A DNA stretch of 64,000 nt, taken from the NCBI GenBank assembly GCA_963082875.1, contig OY720103.1, forward strand, positions 6,882,001-6,946,000, read 5' to 3'. Shown here in pieces: positions 47,210 to 61,034 of the stretch. Both the position numbers and the translations under genes were made by a program. The notes below the pieces were generated by a model. That model saw only the letters and a list, made by a program, of their open reading frames with translations, was not told the origin of the DNA and made no database searches. This stretch comes from Corella eumyota. Its lineage: Eukaryota > Chordata > Ascidiacea > Phlebobranchia > Corellidae. The stretch's first letter is position 1. Every line of letters begins with the position of its first letter.

Positions 47210-47947
47210 ATTTTAACACCGCACAACTATGAGAGTTCTTATAATCGTATTTTTGTTTATTTTATTTATATTTTGACGAAATCAGTTATTAATCACTTTT
47301 TGTTAGATTATGTTTTTTTAACTGATCAACGTTAACGAAATTAAGGCACTTTCTAACGATATTCACTAAAAAAAGATCTTTACTATTATACGGCTCGTTG
47401 GTCTGTACTAGATTTGGTTGTATGATTATTTCTTTGTTATACGCGGACTCCCATGTTTAATTTCAAAACGATACATGTTCAGTTTTTGTTTTTTTAAATT
47501 TGGTTTTGCCAAACCAATATATTTAATTTAAAGTTTTTTAAATTTTAAACTGAAAAAGTAAAGTTGAGAGTGGTAACAAATGTGACTTTATGCCCAAGAT
47601 TTCCATAAAGATAAGTAAATTTAAAATATACTATGTTACCCAACAGGGCAGATGAAATGAAAACTTTTTCGGGTACGTAATTCAATATGCAAATCATACT
47701 GACAATTTAATTTACAAAAAATATAAATAAAATAAATACAGGTTATGTTTGTGAAGCTTAAATTTATTGTTTATTTTCGGAAGAAATTAGCCAGAATTTT
47801 ATATTCTTGTAAACAACCAACAACTAAAGACAGTTAATATTTAATAAAATGTAAAATCTTGCAAAACATCCTAAATATTTGCATTTAAATATGTAAGAAT
47901 TTTAACTTCAAAATTAAATTAGTAATTTTAAAGAGCCTTAACGATGT

Positions 47948-48019
47948 GGCCCTGTGGTGTAACGGTTAGCACTGTGGGCTTTGAATCCATCGATCCGAGT
48001 TCAAATCTCGGCAGGACCT
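47948..48019 (+). tRNA. tRNA-Gln(TTG), array unit 18, one change
   Basis: A31 to G gives a G31-T39 wobble at the foot of the anticodon loop. The anticodon TTG and both promoter boxes are unchanged. Probably functional. Confidence 0.9.
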
Positions 48020-48677
48020 TTAAAGTTATTTTTTAAAAGCAATTTTAAATAACTGTTTTGTTCTTTAAGGTTGGCGCTATAATCTCCTGCAGAGCCAGCA
48101 CTTTTTCAGCAGAATAATTATCGGGCAATTATAATCTATATAATATACCAAACTGCTAAAAGGCAACCCCAGACTGGGTCAAAGTAACTGATGTTACTCT
48201 AGGTTTAGGTAGCGCATTCGATTTTTTTAAAACAAATATTTTATTGATATTTTGATTCTATGAGATGCACTTAAACTACGTTAGGTTTTTATCACAAAAA
48301 AGTGTATTGTCTGCCTTAGATTTACTTCAACACACTTAAAAATACACATAAGTTACTTAAAAATAATTTTTATGGTTTCGCTGAGATTTGAACATGGACG
48401 GATGTAATCAAAGACTATAGTACTAACCGTAACACCACTGGACGTCATTGTTAAAGATATTAAAAGTTATTAATTTCACTTTAATGTTAAAATTTCTAAA
48501 TCTTTTGAAGTCAACTTTTTAAATCGCATTAATATATTGCATGAATATGACGCTCAATTACCCTAAAATAATAACAAATTTAAATTATTGTGGGAATTTT
48601 TAACAAAAATTGAAATTTAAGATATTTCACTTTGTAAAATACATTTACTTGTAACTAATACATTGTCTTTCTTTAAA

Positions 48678-48749
48678 GGCGTTATGGCTTAGTGGTAAAG
48701 CGCCTGTCTAGTAAACAGGAGATCCTGGGTTCGATCCCCAGTAACGCCT
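48678..48749 (+). tRNA. tRNA-Thr(AGT), array unit 18
   Basis: Identical to the unit 1 tRNA-Thr. Confidence 0.95.
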
Positions 48750-49487
48750 ATTTTAACACCGCACAACTATGAGAGTTCTTATAATCGTTTTTTTGTTTAT
48801 TTTATTTATATTTTGACGAAATCAGTTATTAATCACTTTTTGTTAGATTATGTTTTTTTAACTGATCAACGTTAACGAAATTAAGGCACTTTCTAACGAT
48901 ATTCACTAAAAAAAGATCTTTACTATTATACGGCTCGTTGGTCTGTACTAGATTTGGTTGTATGATTATTTCTTTGTTATACGCGGACTCCCATGTTTAA
49001 TTTCAAAACGATACATGTTCAGTTTTTGTTTTTTTAAATTTGGTTTTGCCAAACCAATATATTTAATTTAAAGTTTTTTAAATTTTAAACTGAAAAAGTA
49101 AAGTTGAGAGTGGTAACAAATGTGACTTTATGCCCAAGATTTTCATAAAGATAAGTAAATTTAAAATATACTATGTTACCCAACAGGGCAGATGAAATGA
49201 AAACTTTTTCGGGTACGTAATTCAATATGCAAATCATACTGACAATTTAATTTACAAAAAATATAAATAAAATAAATACAGGTTATGTTTGTGAAGCTTA
49301 AATTTATTGTTTATTTTCGGAAGAAATTAGCCAGAATTTTATATTCTTGTAAACAACCAACAACTAAAGACAGTTAGTATTTAATAAAATGTAAAATCTT
49401 GCAAAACATCCTAAATATTTGCATTTAAATATGTAAGAATTTTAACCTCAAAATTAAATTAGTAATTTTAAAGAGCCGTAACGATGT

Positions 49488-49559
49488 GGCCCTGTGGTGT
49501 AACGGTTAACACTGTGGACTTTGAATCCATCGATCCGAGTTTAAATCTCGGCAGGACCT
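49488..49559 (+). tRNA. tRNA-Gln(TTG), array unit 19, damaged
   Basis: Shares G22 to A and C56 to T with unit 17 but keeps C71. The B box reads GTTTAAATC. The shared pair of changes shows that the two copies descend from one mutated ancestor. Probably weak or inactive. Confidence 0.8.
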
Positions 49560-50227
49560 TTAAAGTTATTTTTTCATTTTTTAAAAGCAATTTTTAAATA
49601 ACTGTTTTGTTCTTTCAAGTTTGGCGCTATAATCTCCTGCAGAGCCAGCACTTTTTCAGCAGAATAATTATCGGGCAATTATAATCTATATAATATACCA
49701 AACTGCTAAAAGGCAACACAAGACTGGGTTGAAGTAACTGATGTTACTCTAGGTTTAGGTCGCGCATTCGATTTTTTTAAAACAAATATTTTATTGATAT
49801 TTTGATTCTATGAGATGCACTTAAACTACGTTAGGTTTTTATCACAAAAAAGTGTATTGTCTGCCTTAGATTTACTTCAACACACTTAAAAATACACATA
49901 AGTTACTTAAAAATAATTTTTATGGTTTCGCTGAGATTTGAACATGGACGGATGTAATCAAAGACTATAGTACTAACCGTAACACCACTGGACGTCATTG
50001 TTACAGATATTAAAAGTTATTAATTTCACTTTAATGTTAAAATTTCTAAATCTTTTGAAGTCAACTTTTTAAATCGCATTAATATATTGCATGAATATGA
50101 CGCTCAATTACCCTAAAATAATAACAAATTTAAATTATTGTGGGAATTTTTAACAAAAATTGAAATTTAAGATATTTCACTTTGTAAAATACATTTACTT
50201 GTAACTAATACATTGTCTTTCTTTAAA

Positions 50228-50299
50228 GGCGTTATGGCTTAGTGGTAAAGCGCCTGTCTAGTAAACAGGAGATCCTGGGTTCGATCCCCAGTAACGCCT
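50228..50299 (+). tRNA. tRNA-Thr(AGT), array unit 19
   Basis: Identical to the unit 1 tRNA-Thr. Confidence 0.95.
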
Positions 50300-51036
50300 A
50301 TTTTAACACCGCACAACTATGAGAGTTCTTATAATCGTATTTTTGTTTATTTTATTTATATTTTGACGAAATCAGTTATTAATCACTTTTTGTTAGATTA
50401 TGTTTTTTTAACTGATCAACGTTAACGAAATTAAGGCACTTTCTAACGATATTCACTAAAAAAAGATCTTTACTATTATACGGCTCGTTGGTCTGTACTA
50501 GATTTGGTTGTATGATTATTTCTTTGTTATACGCGGACTCCCATGTTTAATTTCAAAACGATACATGTTCAGTTTTTGTTTTTTTAAATTTGGTTTTGCC
50601 AAACCAATATATTTAATTTAAAGTTTTTAAATTTTAAACTGAAAAAGTAAAGTTGAGAGTGGTAACAAATGTGACTTTATGCCCAAGATTTCCATAAAGA
50701 TAAGTAAATTTAAAATATACTATGTTACCCAACAGGGCAGATGAAATGAAAACTTTTTCGGGTACGTAATTCAATATGCAAATCATACTGACAATTTAAT
50801 TTACAAAAAATATAAATAAAATAAATACAGGTTATGTTTGTGAAGCTTAAATTTATTGTTTATTTTCGGAAGAAATTAGCCAGAGTTTTATATTCTTGTA
50901 AACAACCAACAACTAAAGACAGTAAGTATTTAATAAAATGTAAAATCTTGCAAAACATCCTAAATATTTGCATTTAAATATGTAAGAATTTTAACCTCAA
51001 AATTAAATTAGTAATTTTAAAGAGCCGTAACGATGT

Positions 51037-51108
51037 GGCCCTGTGGTGTAACGGTTAGCACTGTGGACTTTGAATCCATCGATCCGAGTTCAAATCTCGG
51101 CAGGACCT
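51037..51108 (+). tRNA. tRNA-Gln(TTG), array unit 20
   Basis: Identical to the unit 1 copy; the unit repeats units 6 and 11 (13,904 bp from unit 11). Confidence 0.95.
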
Positions 51109-51776
51109 CTAAAGTTATTTTTTCATTTTTTAAAAGCAATTTTTAAATAACTGTTTTGTTCTTTCAAGTTTGGCGCTATAATCTCCTGCAGAGCCAGCAC
51201 TTTTTCAGCAGAATAATTATCGGGCAATTATAATCTATATAATATACCAAACTGCTAAAAGGCAACACAAGACTGGGTTGAAGTAACTGATGTTACTCTA
51301 GGTTTAGGTCGCGCATTCGATTTTTTTAAAACAAATATTTTATTGATATTTTGATTCTATGAGATGCACTTAAACTACGTTAGGTTTTTATCACAAAAAA
51401 GTGTATTGTCTGCCGTAGATTTACTTCAACACACTTAAAAATACACATAAGTTACTTAAAAATAATTTTTATGGTTTCGCTGAGATTTGAACATGGACGG
51501 ATGTAATCAAAAACTATAGTACTAACCGTAACACCACTGGACGTCATTGTTAAAGATATTAAAAGTTATTAATTTCACTTTAATGTTAAAATTTCTAAAT
51601 CTTTTGAAGTCAACTTTTTAAATCGCATTAATATATTGCATGAATATGACGCTCAATTACCCTAAAATAATAACAAATTTAAATTATTGTGGGAATTTTT
51701 AACAAAAATTGAAATTTAAGATATTTCACTTTGTAAAATACATTTACTTGTAACTAATACATTGTCTTTCTTTAAA

Positions 51777-51848
51777 GGCGTTATGGCTTAGTGGTAAAGC
51801 GCCTGTCTAGTAAACAGGAGATCCTGGGTTCGATCCCCAGTAACGCCT
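51777..51848 (+). tRNA. tRNA-Thr(AGT), array unit 20
   Basis: Identical to the unit 1 tRNA-Thr. Confidence 0.95.
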
Positions 51849-52585
51849 ATTTTAACACCGCACAACTATGAGAGTTCTTATAATCGTATTTTTGTTTATT
51901 TTATTTATATTTTGACGAAATCAGTTATTAATCACTTTTTGTTAGATTATGTTTTTTTAACTGATCAACGTTAACGAAATTAAGGCACTTTCTAACGATA
52001 TTCACTAAAAAAAGATCTTTACTATTATACGGCTCGTTGGTCTGTACTAGATTTGGTTGTATGATTATTTCTTTGTTATACGCGGACTCCCATGTTTAAT
52101 TTCAAAACGATACATGTTCAGTTTTTGTTTTTTTAAATTTGGCTTTGCCAAACCAATATATTTAATTTAAAGTTTTTAAATTTTAAACTGAAAAAGTAAA
52201 GTTAAGAGTGATAACAAATGTGACTTTATGCCCAAGATTTCCATAAAGATAAGTAAATTTAAAATATACTATGTTACCCAACAGGGCAGATGAAATGAAA
52301 ACTTTTTCGGGTACGTAATTCAATATGCAAATCATACTGACAATTTAATTTACAAAAAATATAAATAAAATAAATACAGATTATGTTTGTGAAGCTTAAA
52401 TTTATTGTTTATTTTCGGAAGAAATTAGCCAGAGTTTTATATTCTTGTAAACAACCAACAACTAAAGACAGTAAGTATTTAATAAAATGTAAAATCTTGC
52501 AAAACATCCTAAATATTTGCATTTAAATATGTAAGAATTTTAACCTCAAAATTAAATTAGTAATTTTAAAGAGCCGTAACGAGGT

Positions 52586-52657
52586 GGCCCTGTGGTGTAA
52601 CGGTTAGCACTGTGGACTTTGAATCCATCGATCCGAGTTCAAATCTCGGCAGGACCT
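52586..52657 (+). tRNA. tRNA-Gln(TTG), array unit 21
   Basis: Identical to the unit 1 copy; leader CGAGGT. The unit repeats units 7 and 12. Confidence 0.95.
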
Positions 52658-53317
52658 TTAAAGTTATTTTTTAAAAGCAATTTTTAAATAACTGTTTTGT
52701 TCTTTCAAGTTTGGCGCTATAATCTCCTGCAGAGCCAGCACTTTTTCAGCAGAATAATTATCGGGCAATTATAATCTATATAATATACCAAACTGCTAAA
52801 AGGCAAAACAAGACTGGGTTGAAGTAACTGATGTTACTCTAGGTTTAGGTCGCGCATTCGATTTTTTTAAAACAAATATTTTATTGATATTTTGATTCTA
52901 TGAGATGCACTTAAACTACGTTAGGTTTTTATCACAAAAAAGTGTATTGTCTGCCGTAGATTTACTTCAACACACTTAAAAATACACATAAGTTACTTAA
53001 AAATAATTTTTATGGTTTCGCTGAGATTTGAACATGGACGGATGTAATCAAAAACTATAGTACTAACCGTAACACCACTGGACGTCATTGTTAAAGATAT
53101 TAAAAGTTATTAATTTCACTTTAATGTTAAAATTTCTAAATCTTTTGAAGTCAACTTTTTAAATCGCATTAATATATTGCATGAATATGACGCTCAATTA
53201 CCCTAAAATAATAACAAATTTAAATTATTGTGGGAATTTTTAACAAAAATTGAAATTTAAGATATTTCACTTTGTAAAATACATTTACTTGTAACTAATA
53301 CATTGTCTTTCTGTAAA

Positions 53318-53389
53318 GGCGTTATGGCTTAGTGGTAAAGCGCCTGTCTAGTAAACAGGAGATCCTGGGTTCGATCCCCAGTAACGCCT
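53318..53389 (+). tRNA. tRNA-Thr(AGT), array unit 21
   Basis: Identical to the unit 1 tRNA-Thr; the leader has CTGTAAA instead of CTTTAAA. Confidence 0.95.
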
Positions 53390-54126
53390 ATTTTAACACC
53401 GCACAACTATGAGAGTTCTTATAATCGTATTTTTGTTTATTTTATTTATATTTTGACGAAATCAGTTATTAATCACTTTTTGTTAGATTATGTTTTTTTA
53501 ACTGATCAACGTTAACGAAATTAAGGCACTTTCTAACGATATTCACTAAAAAAAGATCTTTACTATTATACGGCTCGTTGGTCTGTACTAGATTTGGTTG
53601 TATGATTATTTCTTTGTTATACGCGGACTCCCATGTTTAATTTCAAAACGATACATGTTCAGTTTTTGTTTTTTTAAATTTGGTTTTGCCAAACCAATAT
53701 ATTTAATTTAAAGTTTTTAAATTTTAAACTGAAAAAGTAAAGTTAAGAGTGATAACAAATGTGACTTTATGCCCAAGATTTCCATAAAGATAAGTAAATT
53801 TAAAATATACTATGTTACCCAACAGGGCAGATGAAATGAAAACTTTTTCGGGTACGTAATTCAATATGCAAATCATACTGACAATTTAATTTACAAAAAA
53901 TATAAATAAAATAAATACAGGTTATGTTTGTGAAGCTTAAATTTATTGTTTATTTTCGGAAGAAATTAGCCAGAGTTTTATATTCTTGTAAACAACCAAC
54001 AACTAAAGACAGTAAGTATTTAATAAAATGTAAAATCTTGCAAAACATCCTAAATATTTGCATTTAAATATGTAAGAATTTTAACCTCAAAATTAAATTA
54101 GTAATTTTAAAGAGCCGTAACGATGT

Positions 54127-54198
54127 GGCCCTGTGGTGTAACGGTTAGCACTGTGGACTTTGAATCCATCGATCCGAGTTCAAATCTCGGCAGGACCT
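54127..54198 (+). tRNA. tRNA-Gln(TTG), array unit 22
   Basis: Identical to the unit 1 copy; the unit repeats unit 13, including its CATGAACGG and GGGTAGATG markers. Confidence 0.95.
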
Positions 54199-54866
54199 CT
54201 AAAGTTATTTTTTCATTTTTTAAAAGCAATTTTTAAATAACTGTTTTGTTCTTTCAAGTTTGGCGCTATAATCTCCTGCAGAGCCAGCACTTTTTCAGCA
54301 GAATAATTATCGGGCAATTATAATCTATATAATATACCAAACTGCTAAAAGGCAACACAAGACTGGGTTGAAGTAACTGATGTTACTCTAGGTTTAGGTC
54401 GCGCATTCGATTTTTTTAAAACAAATATTTTATTGATATTTTGATTCTATGAGATGCACTTAAACTACGTTAGGTTTTTATCACAAAAAAGTGTATTGTC
54501 TGCCGTAGATTTACTTCAACACACTTAAAAATACACATAAGTTACTTAAAAATAATTTTTATGGTTTCGCTGAGATTTGAACATGAACGGATGTAATCAA
54601 AGACTATAGTACTAACCGTAACACCACTGGACGTCATTGTTAAAGATATTAAAAGATATTAATTTCACTTTAATGTTAAAATTTCTAAATCTTTTGAAGT
54701 CCAATTTTTAAATCGCATTAATATATTGCATGAATATGACGCTCAATTACCCTAAAATAATAACAAATTTAAATTATTGTGGGAATTTTTAACAAAAATT
54801 GAAATTTAAGATATTTCACTTTGTAAAATACATTTACTTGTAACTAATACATTGTCTTTCTTTAAA

Positions 54867-54938
54867 GGCGTTATGGCTTAGTGGTAAAGCGCCTGTCTAG
54901 TAAACAGGAGATCCTGGGTTCGATCCCCAGTAACGCCT
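54867..54938 (+). tRNA. tRNA-Thr(AGT), array unit 22
   Basis: Identical to the unit 1 tRNA-Thr. Confidence 0.95.
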
Positions 54939-55676
54939 ATTTTAACACCGCACAACTATGAGAGTTCTTATAATCGTATTTTTGTTTATTTTATTTATAT
55001 TTTGACGAAATCAGTTATTAATCACTTTTTGTTAGATTATGTTTTTTTAACTGATCAACGTTAACGAAATTAAGGCACTTTCTAACGATATTCACTAAAA
55101 AAAGATCTTTACTATTATACGGCTCGTTGGTCTGTACTAGATTTGGTTGTATGATTATTTCTTTGTTATACGCGGACTCCCATGTTTAATTTCAAAACGA
55201 TACATGTTCAGTTTTTGTTTTTTTAAATTTGGCTTTGCCAAACCAATATATTTAATTTAAAGTTTTTTAAATTTTAAACTGAAAAAGTAAAGTTAAGAGT
55301 GGTAACAAATGTGACTTTATGCCCAAGATTTCCATAAAGATAAGTAAATTTAAAATATACTATGTTACCCAACAGGGTAGATGAAATGAAAACTTTTTCG
55401 GGTACGTAATTCAATATGCAAATCATACTGACAATTTAATTTACAAAAAATATAAATAAAATAAATACAGATTATGTTTGTGAAGCTTAAATTTATTGTT
55501 TATTTTCGGAAGAAATTAGCCAGAATTTTATATTCTTGTAAACAACCAACAACTAAAGACAGTTAGTATTTAATAAAATGTAAAATCTTGCAAAACATCC
55601 TAAATATTTGCATTTAAATATGTAAGAATTTTAACCTCAAAATTAAATTAGTAATTTTAAAGAGCCGTAACGTTGT

Positions 55677-55748
55677 GGCCCTGTGGTGTAACGGTTAGCA
55701 CTGTGGACTTTGAATCCATCGATCCGAGTTCAAATCTCGGCAGGACCT
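55677..55748 (+). tRNA. tRNA-Gln(TTG), array unit 23
   Basis: Identical to the unit 1 copy; leader CGTTGT as in unit 14. The unit is a mosaic. Confidence 0.95.
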
Positions 55749-56408
55749 TTAAAGTTATTTTTTAAAAGCAATTTTTAAAAAACTGTTTTGTTCTTTCAAG
55801 TTTGGCGCTATAATCTCCTGCAGAGCCAGCACTTTTTCAGCAGAATAATTATCGGGCAATTATAATCTATATAATATACCAAACTGCTAAAAGGCAAAAC
55901 AAGACTGGGTTGAAGTAACTGATGTTACTCTAGGTTTAGGTCGCGCATTCGATTTTTTTAAAACAAATATTTTATTGATATTTTGATTCTATGAGATGCA
56001 CTTAAACTACGTTAGGTTTTTATCACAAAAAAGTGTATTGTCTGCCGTAGATTTACTTCAACACACTTAAAAATACACATAAGTTACTTAAAAATAATTT
56101 TTATGGTTTCGCTGAGATTTGAACATGGACGGATGTAATCAAAAACTATAGTACTAACCGTAACACCACTGGACGTCATTGTTAAAGATATTAAAAGTTA
56201 TTAATTTCACTTTAATGTTAAAATTTCTAAATCTTTTGAAGTCAACTTTTTAAATCGCATTAATATATTGCATGAATATGACGCTCAATTACCCTAAAAT
56301 AATAACAAATTTAAATTATTGTGGGAATTTTTAACAAAAATTGAAATTTAAGATATTTCACTTTGTAAAATACATTTACTTGTAACTAATACATTGTCTT
56401 ACTTTAAA

Positions 56409-56480
56409 GGCGTTATGGCTTAGTGGTAAAGCGCCTGTCTAGTAAACAGGAGATCCTGGGTTCGATCCCCAGTAACGCCT
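56409..56480 (+). tRNA. tRNA-Thr(AGT), array unit 23
   Basis: Identical to the unit 1 tRNA-Thr; leader CTTACTTT and short-terminator trailer ATTTAAACACC, both as in unit 8. Confidence 0.93.
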
Positions 56481-57217
56481 ATTTAAACACCGCACAACTA
56501 TGAGAGTTCTTATAATCGTATTTTTGTTTATTTTATTTATATTTTGACGAAATCAGTTATTAATCACTTTTTGTTAGATTATGTTTTTTTAACTGATCAA
56601 CGTTAACGAAATTAAGGCACTTTCTAACGATATTCACTAAAAAAAGATCTTTACTATTATACGGCTCGTTGGTCTGTACTAGATTTGGTTGTATGATTAT
56701 TTCTTTGTTATACGCGGACTCCCATGTTTAATTTCAAAACGATACATGTTCAGTTTTTGTTTTTTTAAATTTGGTTTTGCCAAACCAATATATTTAATTT
56801 AAAGTTTTTAAATTTTAAACTGAAAAAGTAAAGTTAAGAGTGATAACAAATGTGACTTTATGCCCAAGATTTCCATAAAGATAAGTAAATTTAAAATATA
56901 CTATGTTACCCAACAGGGCAGATGAAATGAAAACTTTTTCGGGTACGTAATTCAATATGCAAATCATACTGACAATTTAATTTACAAAAAATATAAATAA
57001 AATAAATACAGGTTATGTTTGTGAAGCTTAAATTTATTGTTTATTTTCGGAAGAAATTAGCCAGAGTTTTATATTCTTGTAAACAACCAACAACTAAAGA
57101 CAGTAAGTATTTAATAAAATGTAAAATCTTGCAAAACATCCTAAATATTTGCATTTAAATATGTAAGAATTTTAACCTCAAAATTAAATTAGTAATTTTA
57201 AAGAGCCGTAACGATGT

Positions 57218-57289
57218 GGCCCTGTGGTGTAACGGTTAGCACTGTGGACTTTGAATCCATCGATCCGAGTTCAAATCTCGGCAGGACCT
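57218..57289 (+). tRNA. tRNA-Gln(TTG), array unit 24
   Basis: Identical to the unit 1 copy; long-class trailer. Confidence 0.95.
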
Positions 57290-57957
57290 CTAAAGTTATT
57301 TTTTCATTTTTTAAAAGCAATTTTTAAATAACTGTTTTGTTCTTTCAAGTTTGGCGCTATAATCTCCTGCAGAGCCAGCACTTTTTCAGCAGAATAATTA
57401 TCGGGCAATTATAATCTATATAATATACCAAACTGCTAAAAGGCAACACAAGACTGGGTTGAAGTAACTGATGTTACTCTAGGTTTAGGTCGCGCATTCG
57501 ATTTTTTTAAAACAAATATTTTATTGATATTTTGATTCTATGAGATGCACTTAAACTACGTTAGGTTTTTATCACAAAAAAGTGTATTGTCTGCCGTAGA
57601 TTTACTTCAACACACTTAAAAATACACATAAGTTACTTAAAAATAATTTTTATGGTTTCGCTGAGATTTGAACATGGACGGATGTAATCAAAGACTATAG
57701 TACTAACCGTAACACCACTGGACGTCATTGTTAAAGATATTAAAAGATATTAATTTCACTTTAATGTTAAAATTTCTAAATCTTTTGAAGTCCAATTTTT
57801 AAATCGCATTAATTTATTGCATGAATATGACGCTCAATTACCCTAAAATAATAACAAATTTAAATTATTGTGGGAATTTTTAACAAAAATTGAAATTTAA
57901 GATATTTCACTTTGTAAAATACATTTACTTGTAACTAATACAATGTCTTTCTTTAAA

Positions 57958-58029
57958 GGCGTTATGGCTTAGTGGTAAAGCGCCTGTCTAGTAAACAGGA
58001 GATCCTGGGTTCGATCCCCAGTAACGCCT
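57958..58029 (+). tRNA. tRNA-Thr(AGT), array unit 24
   Basis: Identical to the unit 1 tRNA-Thr (without the unit 14 change, although the flanks match unit 14). Confidence 0.95.
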
Positions 58030-58767
58030 ATTTTAACACCGCACAACTATGAGAGTTCTTATAATCGTATTTTTGTTTTATTTATTTATTTTTTGACGAA
58101 ATCAGTTATTAATCACTTTTTGTTAGATTATGTTTTTTTAACTGATCAACGTTAACGAAATTAAGGCACTTTCTAACGATATTCACTAAAAAAAGATCTT
58201 TACTATTATACGGCTCGTTGGTCTGTACTAGATTTGGTTGTATGATTATTTCTTTGTTATACGCGGACTCCCATGTTTAATTTCAAAACGATACATGTTC
58301 AGTTTTTGTTTTTTTAAATTTGGTTTTGCCAAACCAATATATTTAATTTAAAGTTTTTTAAATTTTAAACTGAAAAAGTAAAGTTGAGAGTGGTAACAAA
58401 TGTGACTTTATGCCCAAGATTTCCATAAAGATAAGTAAATTTAAAATATACTATGTTACCCAACAGGGCAGATGAAATGAAAACTTTTTCGGGTACGTAA
58501 TTCAATATGCAAATCATACTGACAATTTAATTTACAAAAAATATAAATAAAATAAATACAGGTTATGTTTGTGAAGCTTAAATTTATTGTTTATTTTCGG
58601 AAGAAATTAGCCAGAATTTTATATTCTTGTAAACAACCAACAACTAAAGACAGTTAGTATTTAATAAAATGTAAAATCTTGCAAAACATCCTAAATATTT
58701 ACATTTAAATATGTAAGAATTTTAACCTCAAAATTAAATTAGTAATTTTAAAGAGCCGTAAAGATGT

Positions 58768-58839
58768 GGCCCTGTGGTGTAACGGTTAGCACTGTGGACA
58801 TTGAATCCATCGATCCGAGTTCAAATCTCGGCAGGACCT
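58768..58839 (+). tRNA. tRNA-Gln(TTG), array unit 25, U33 lost
   Basis: One change: T33 to A, so the anticodon loop reads CATTGAA. U33 is nearly invariant and makes the anticodon U-turn, so this tRNA should decode poorly even though its promoter boxes are intact. The antisense pseudogene in this unit has also lost 9-10 bases. Confidence 0.8.
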
Positions 58840-59492
58840 TCAAAGTTATTTTTTAAAAGCAATTTTTAAATAACTGTTTTGTTCTTTCAAGTTTGGCGCT
58901 ATAATCTCCTGCAGAGCCAGCACTTTTTCAGCAGAATAATTATCGGGCAATTATAATCTATATAATATACCAAACTGCTAAAAGGCAACACAAGACTGGG
59001 TTGAAGTAACTGATGTTACTCTAGGTTTAGGTCGCGCATTCGATTTTTTTAAAACAAATATTTTATTGATATTTTGATTCTATGAGATGCACTTAAACTA
59101 CGTTAGGTTTTTATCACAAAAAAGTGTATTGTCTGCCTTAGATTTACTTCAACACACTTAAAAATACACATAAGTTACTTAAAAATAATTTTTATGGTTT
59201 CGCTGAGATTTGAACATGGACGGATGTAATCAAAGACTATACCGTAACACCACTGGACGTCATTGTTACAGATATTAAAAGTTATTAATTTCACTTTAAT
59301 GTTAAAATTTCTAAATCTTTTGAAGTCAACTTTTTAAATCGCATTAATATATTGCATGAATATGACGCTCAATTACCCTAAAATAATAACAAATTTAAAT
59401 TATTGTGGGAATTTTTAACAAAAATTGAAATTTAAGATATTTCACTTTGTAAAATACATTTACTTGTAACTAATACATTGTCTTTCTTTAAA

Positions 59493-59564
59493 GGCGTTAT
59501 GGCTTAGTGGTAAAGCGCCTGTCTAGTAAACAGGAGATCCTGGGTTCGATCCCCAGTAACGCCT
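59493..59564 (+). tRNA. tRNA-Thr(AGT), array unit 25
   Basis: Identical to the unit 1 tRNA-Thr. Confidence 0.95.
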
Positions 59565-60302
59565 ATTTTAACACCGCACAACTATGAGAGTTCTTATAAT
59601 CGTATTTTTGTTTATTTTATTTATATTTTGACGAAATCAGTTATTAATCACTTTTTGTTAGATTATGTTTTTTTAACTGATCAACGTTAACGAAATTAAG
59701 GCACTTTCTAACGATATTCACTAAAAAAAGATCTTTACTATTATACGGCTCGTTGGTCTGTACTAGATTTGGTTGTATGATTATTTCTTTGTTATACGCG
59801 GACTCCCATGTTTAATTTCAAAACGATACATGTTCAGTTTTTGTTTTTTTAAATTTGGTTTTGCCAAACCAATATATTTAATTTAAAGTTTTTTAAATTT
59901 TAAACTGAAAAAGTAAAGTTGAGAGTGGTAACAAATGTGACTTTATGCCCAAGATTTCCATAAAGATAAGTAAATTTAAAATATACTATGTTACCCAACA
60001 GGTCAGATGAAATGAAAACTTTTTCGGGTACGTAATTCAATATGCAAATCATACTGACAATTTAATTTACAAAAAATATAAATAAAATAAATACAGGTTA
60101 TGTTTGTGAAGCTTAAATTTATTGTTTATTTTCGGAAGAAATTAGCCAGAATTTTATATTCTTGTAAACAACCAACAACTAAAGACAGTTAGTATTTAAT
60201 AAAATGTAAAATCTTGCAAAACATCCTAAATATTTGCATTTAAATATGTAAGAATTTTAACCTCAAAATTAAATTAGTAATTTTAAAGAGCCGTAACGAT
60301 GT

Positions 60303-60374
60303 GGCCCTGTGGTGTAACGGTTAGCACTGTGGACTTTGAGTCCATCGATCCGAGTTCAAATCTCGGCAGGACCT
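60303..60374 (+). tRNA. tRNA-Gln(TTG), array unit 26, one change
   Basis: A38 to G in the anticodon loop (CTTTGAG). Anticodon, U33 and stems are unchanged; G38 could pair with C32 and tighten the loop. Function is uncertain but likely. Confidence 0.88.
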
Positions 60375-61034
60375 TTAAAGTTATTTTTTAAAAGCAATTT
60401 TTAAATAACTGTTTTGTTCTTTCAAGTTTGGCGCTATAATCTCCTGCAGAGCCAGCACTTTTTTAGCAGAATAATTATCGGGCAATTATAATCTATATAA
60501 TATACCAAACTGCTAAAAGGCAACACAAGACTGGGTTGAAGTAACTGATGTTACTCTAGGTTTAGGTCGCGCATTCGATTTTTTTAAAACAAATATTTTA
60601 TTGATATTTTGATTCTATGAGATGCACTTAAACTACGTTAGGTTTTTATCACAAAAAAGTGTATTGTCTGCCGTAGATTTACTTCAACACACTTAAAAAT
60701 ACACATAAGTTACTTAAAAATAATTTTTATGGTTTCGCTGAGATTTGAACATGGACGGATGTAATCAAAGACTATAGTACTAACCGTAACACCACTGGAC
60801 GTCATTGTTAAAGATATTAAAAGTTATTAATTTCACTTTAATGTTAAAATTTCTAAATCTTTTGAAGTCAACTTTTTAAATCGCATTAATATATTGCATG
60901 AATATGACGCTCAATTACCCTAAAATAATAACAAATTTAAATTATTGTGGGAATTTTTAACAAAAATTGAAATTTAAGATATTTCACTTTGTAAAATACA
61001 TTTACTTGTAACTAATACATTGTCTTTCTTTAAA

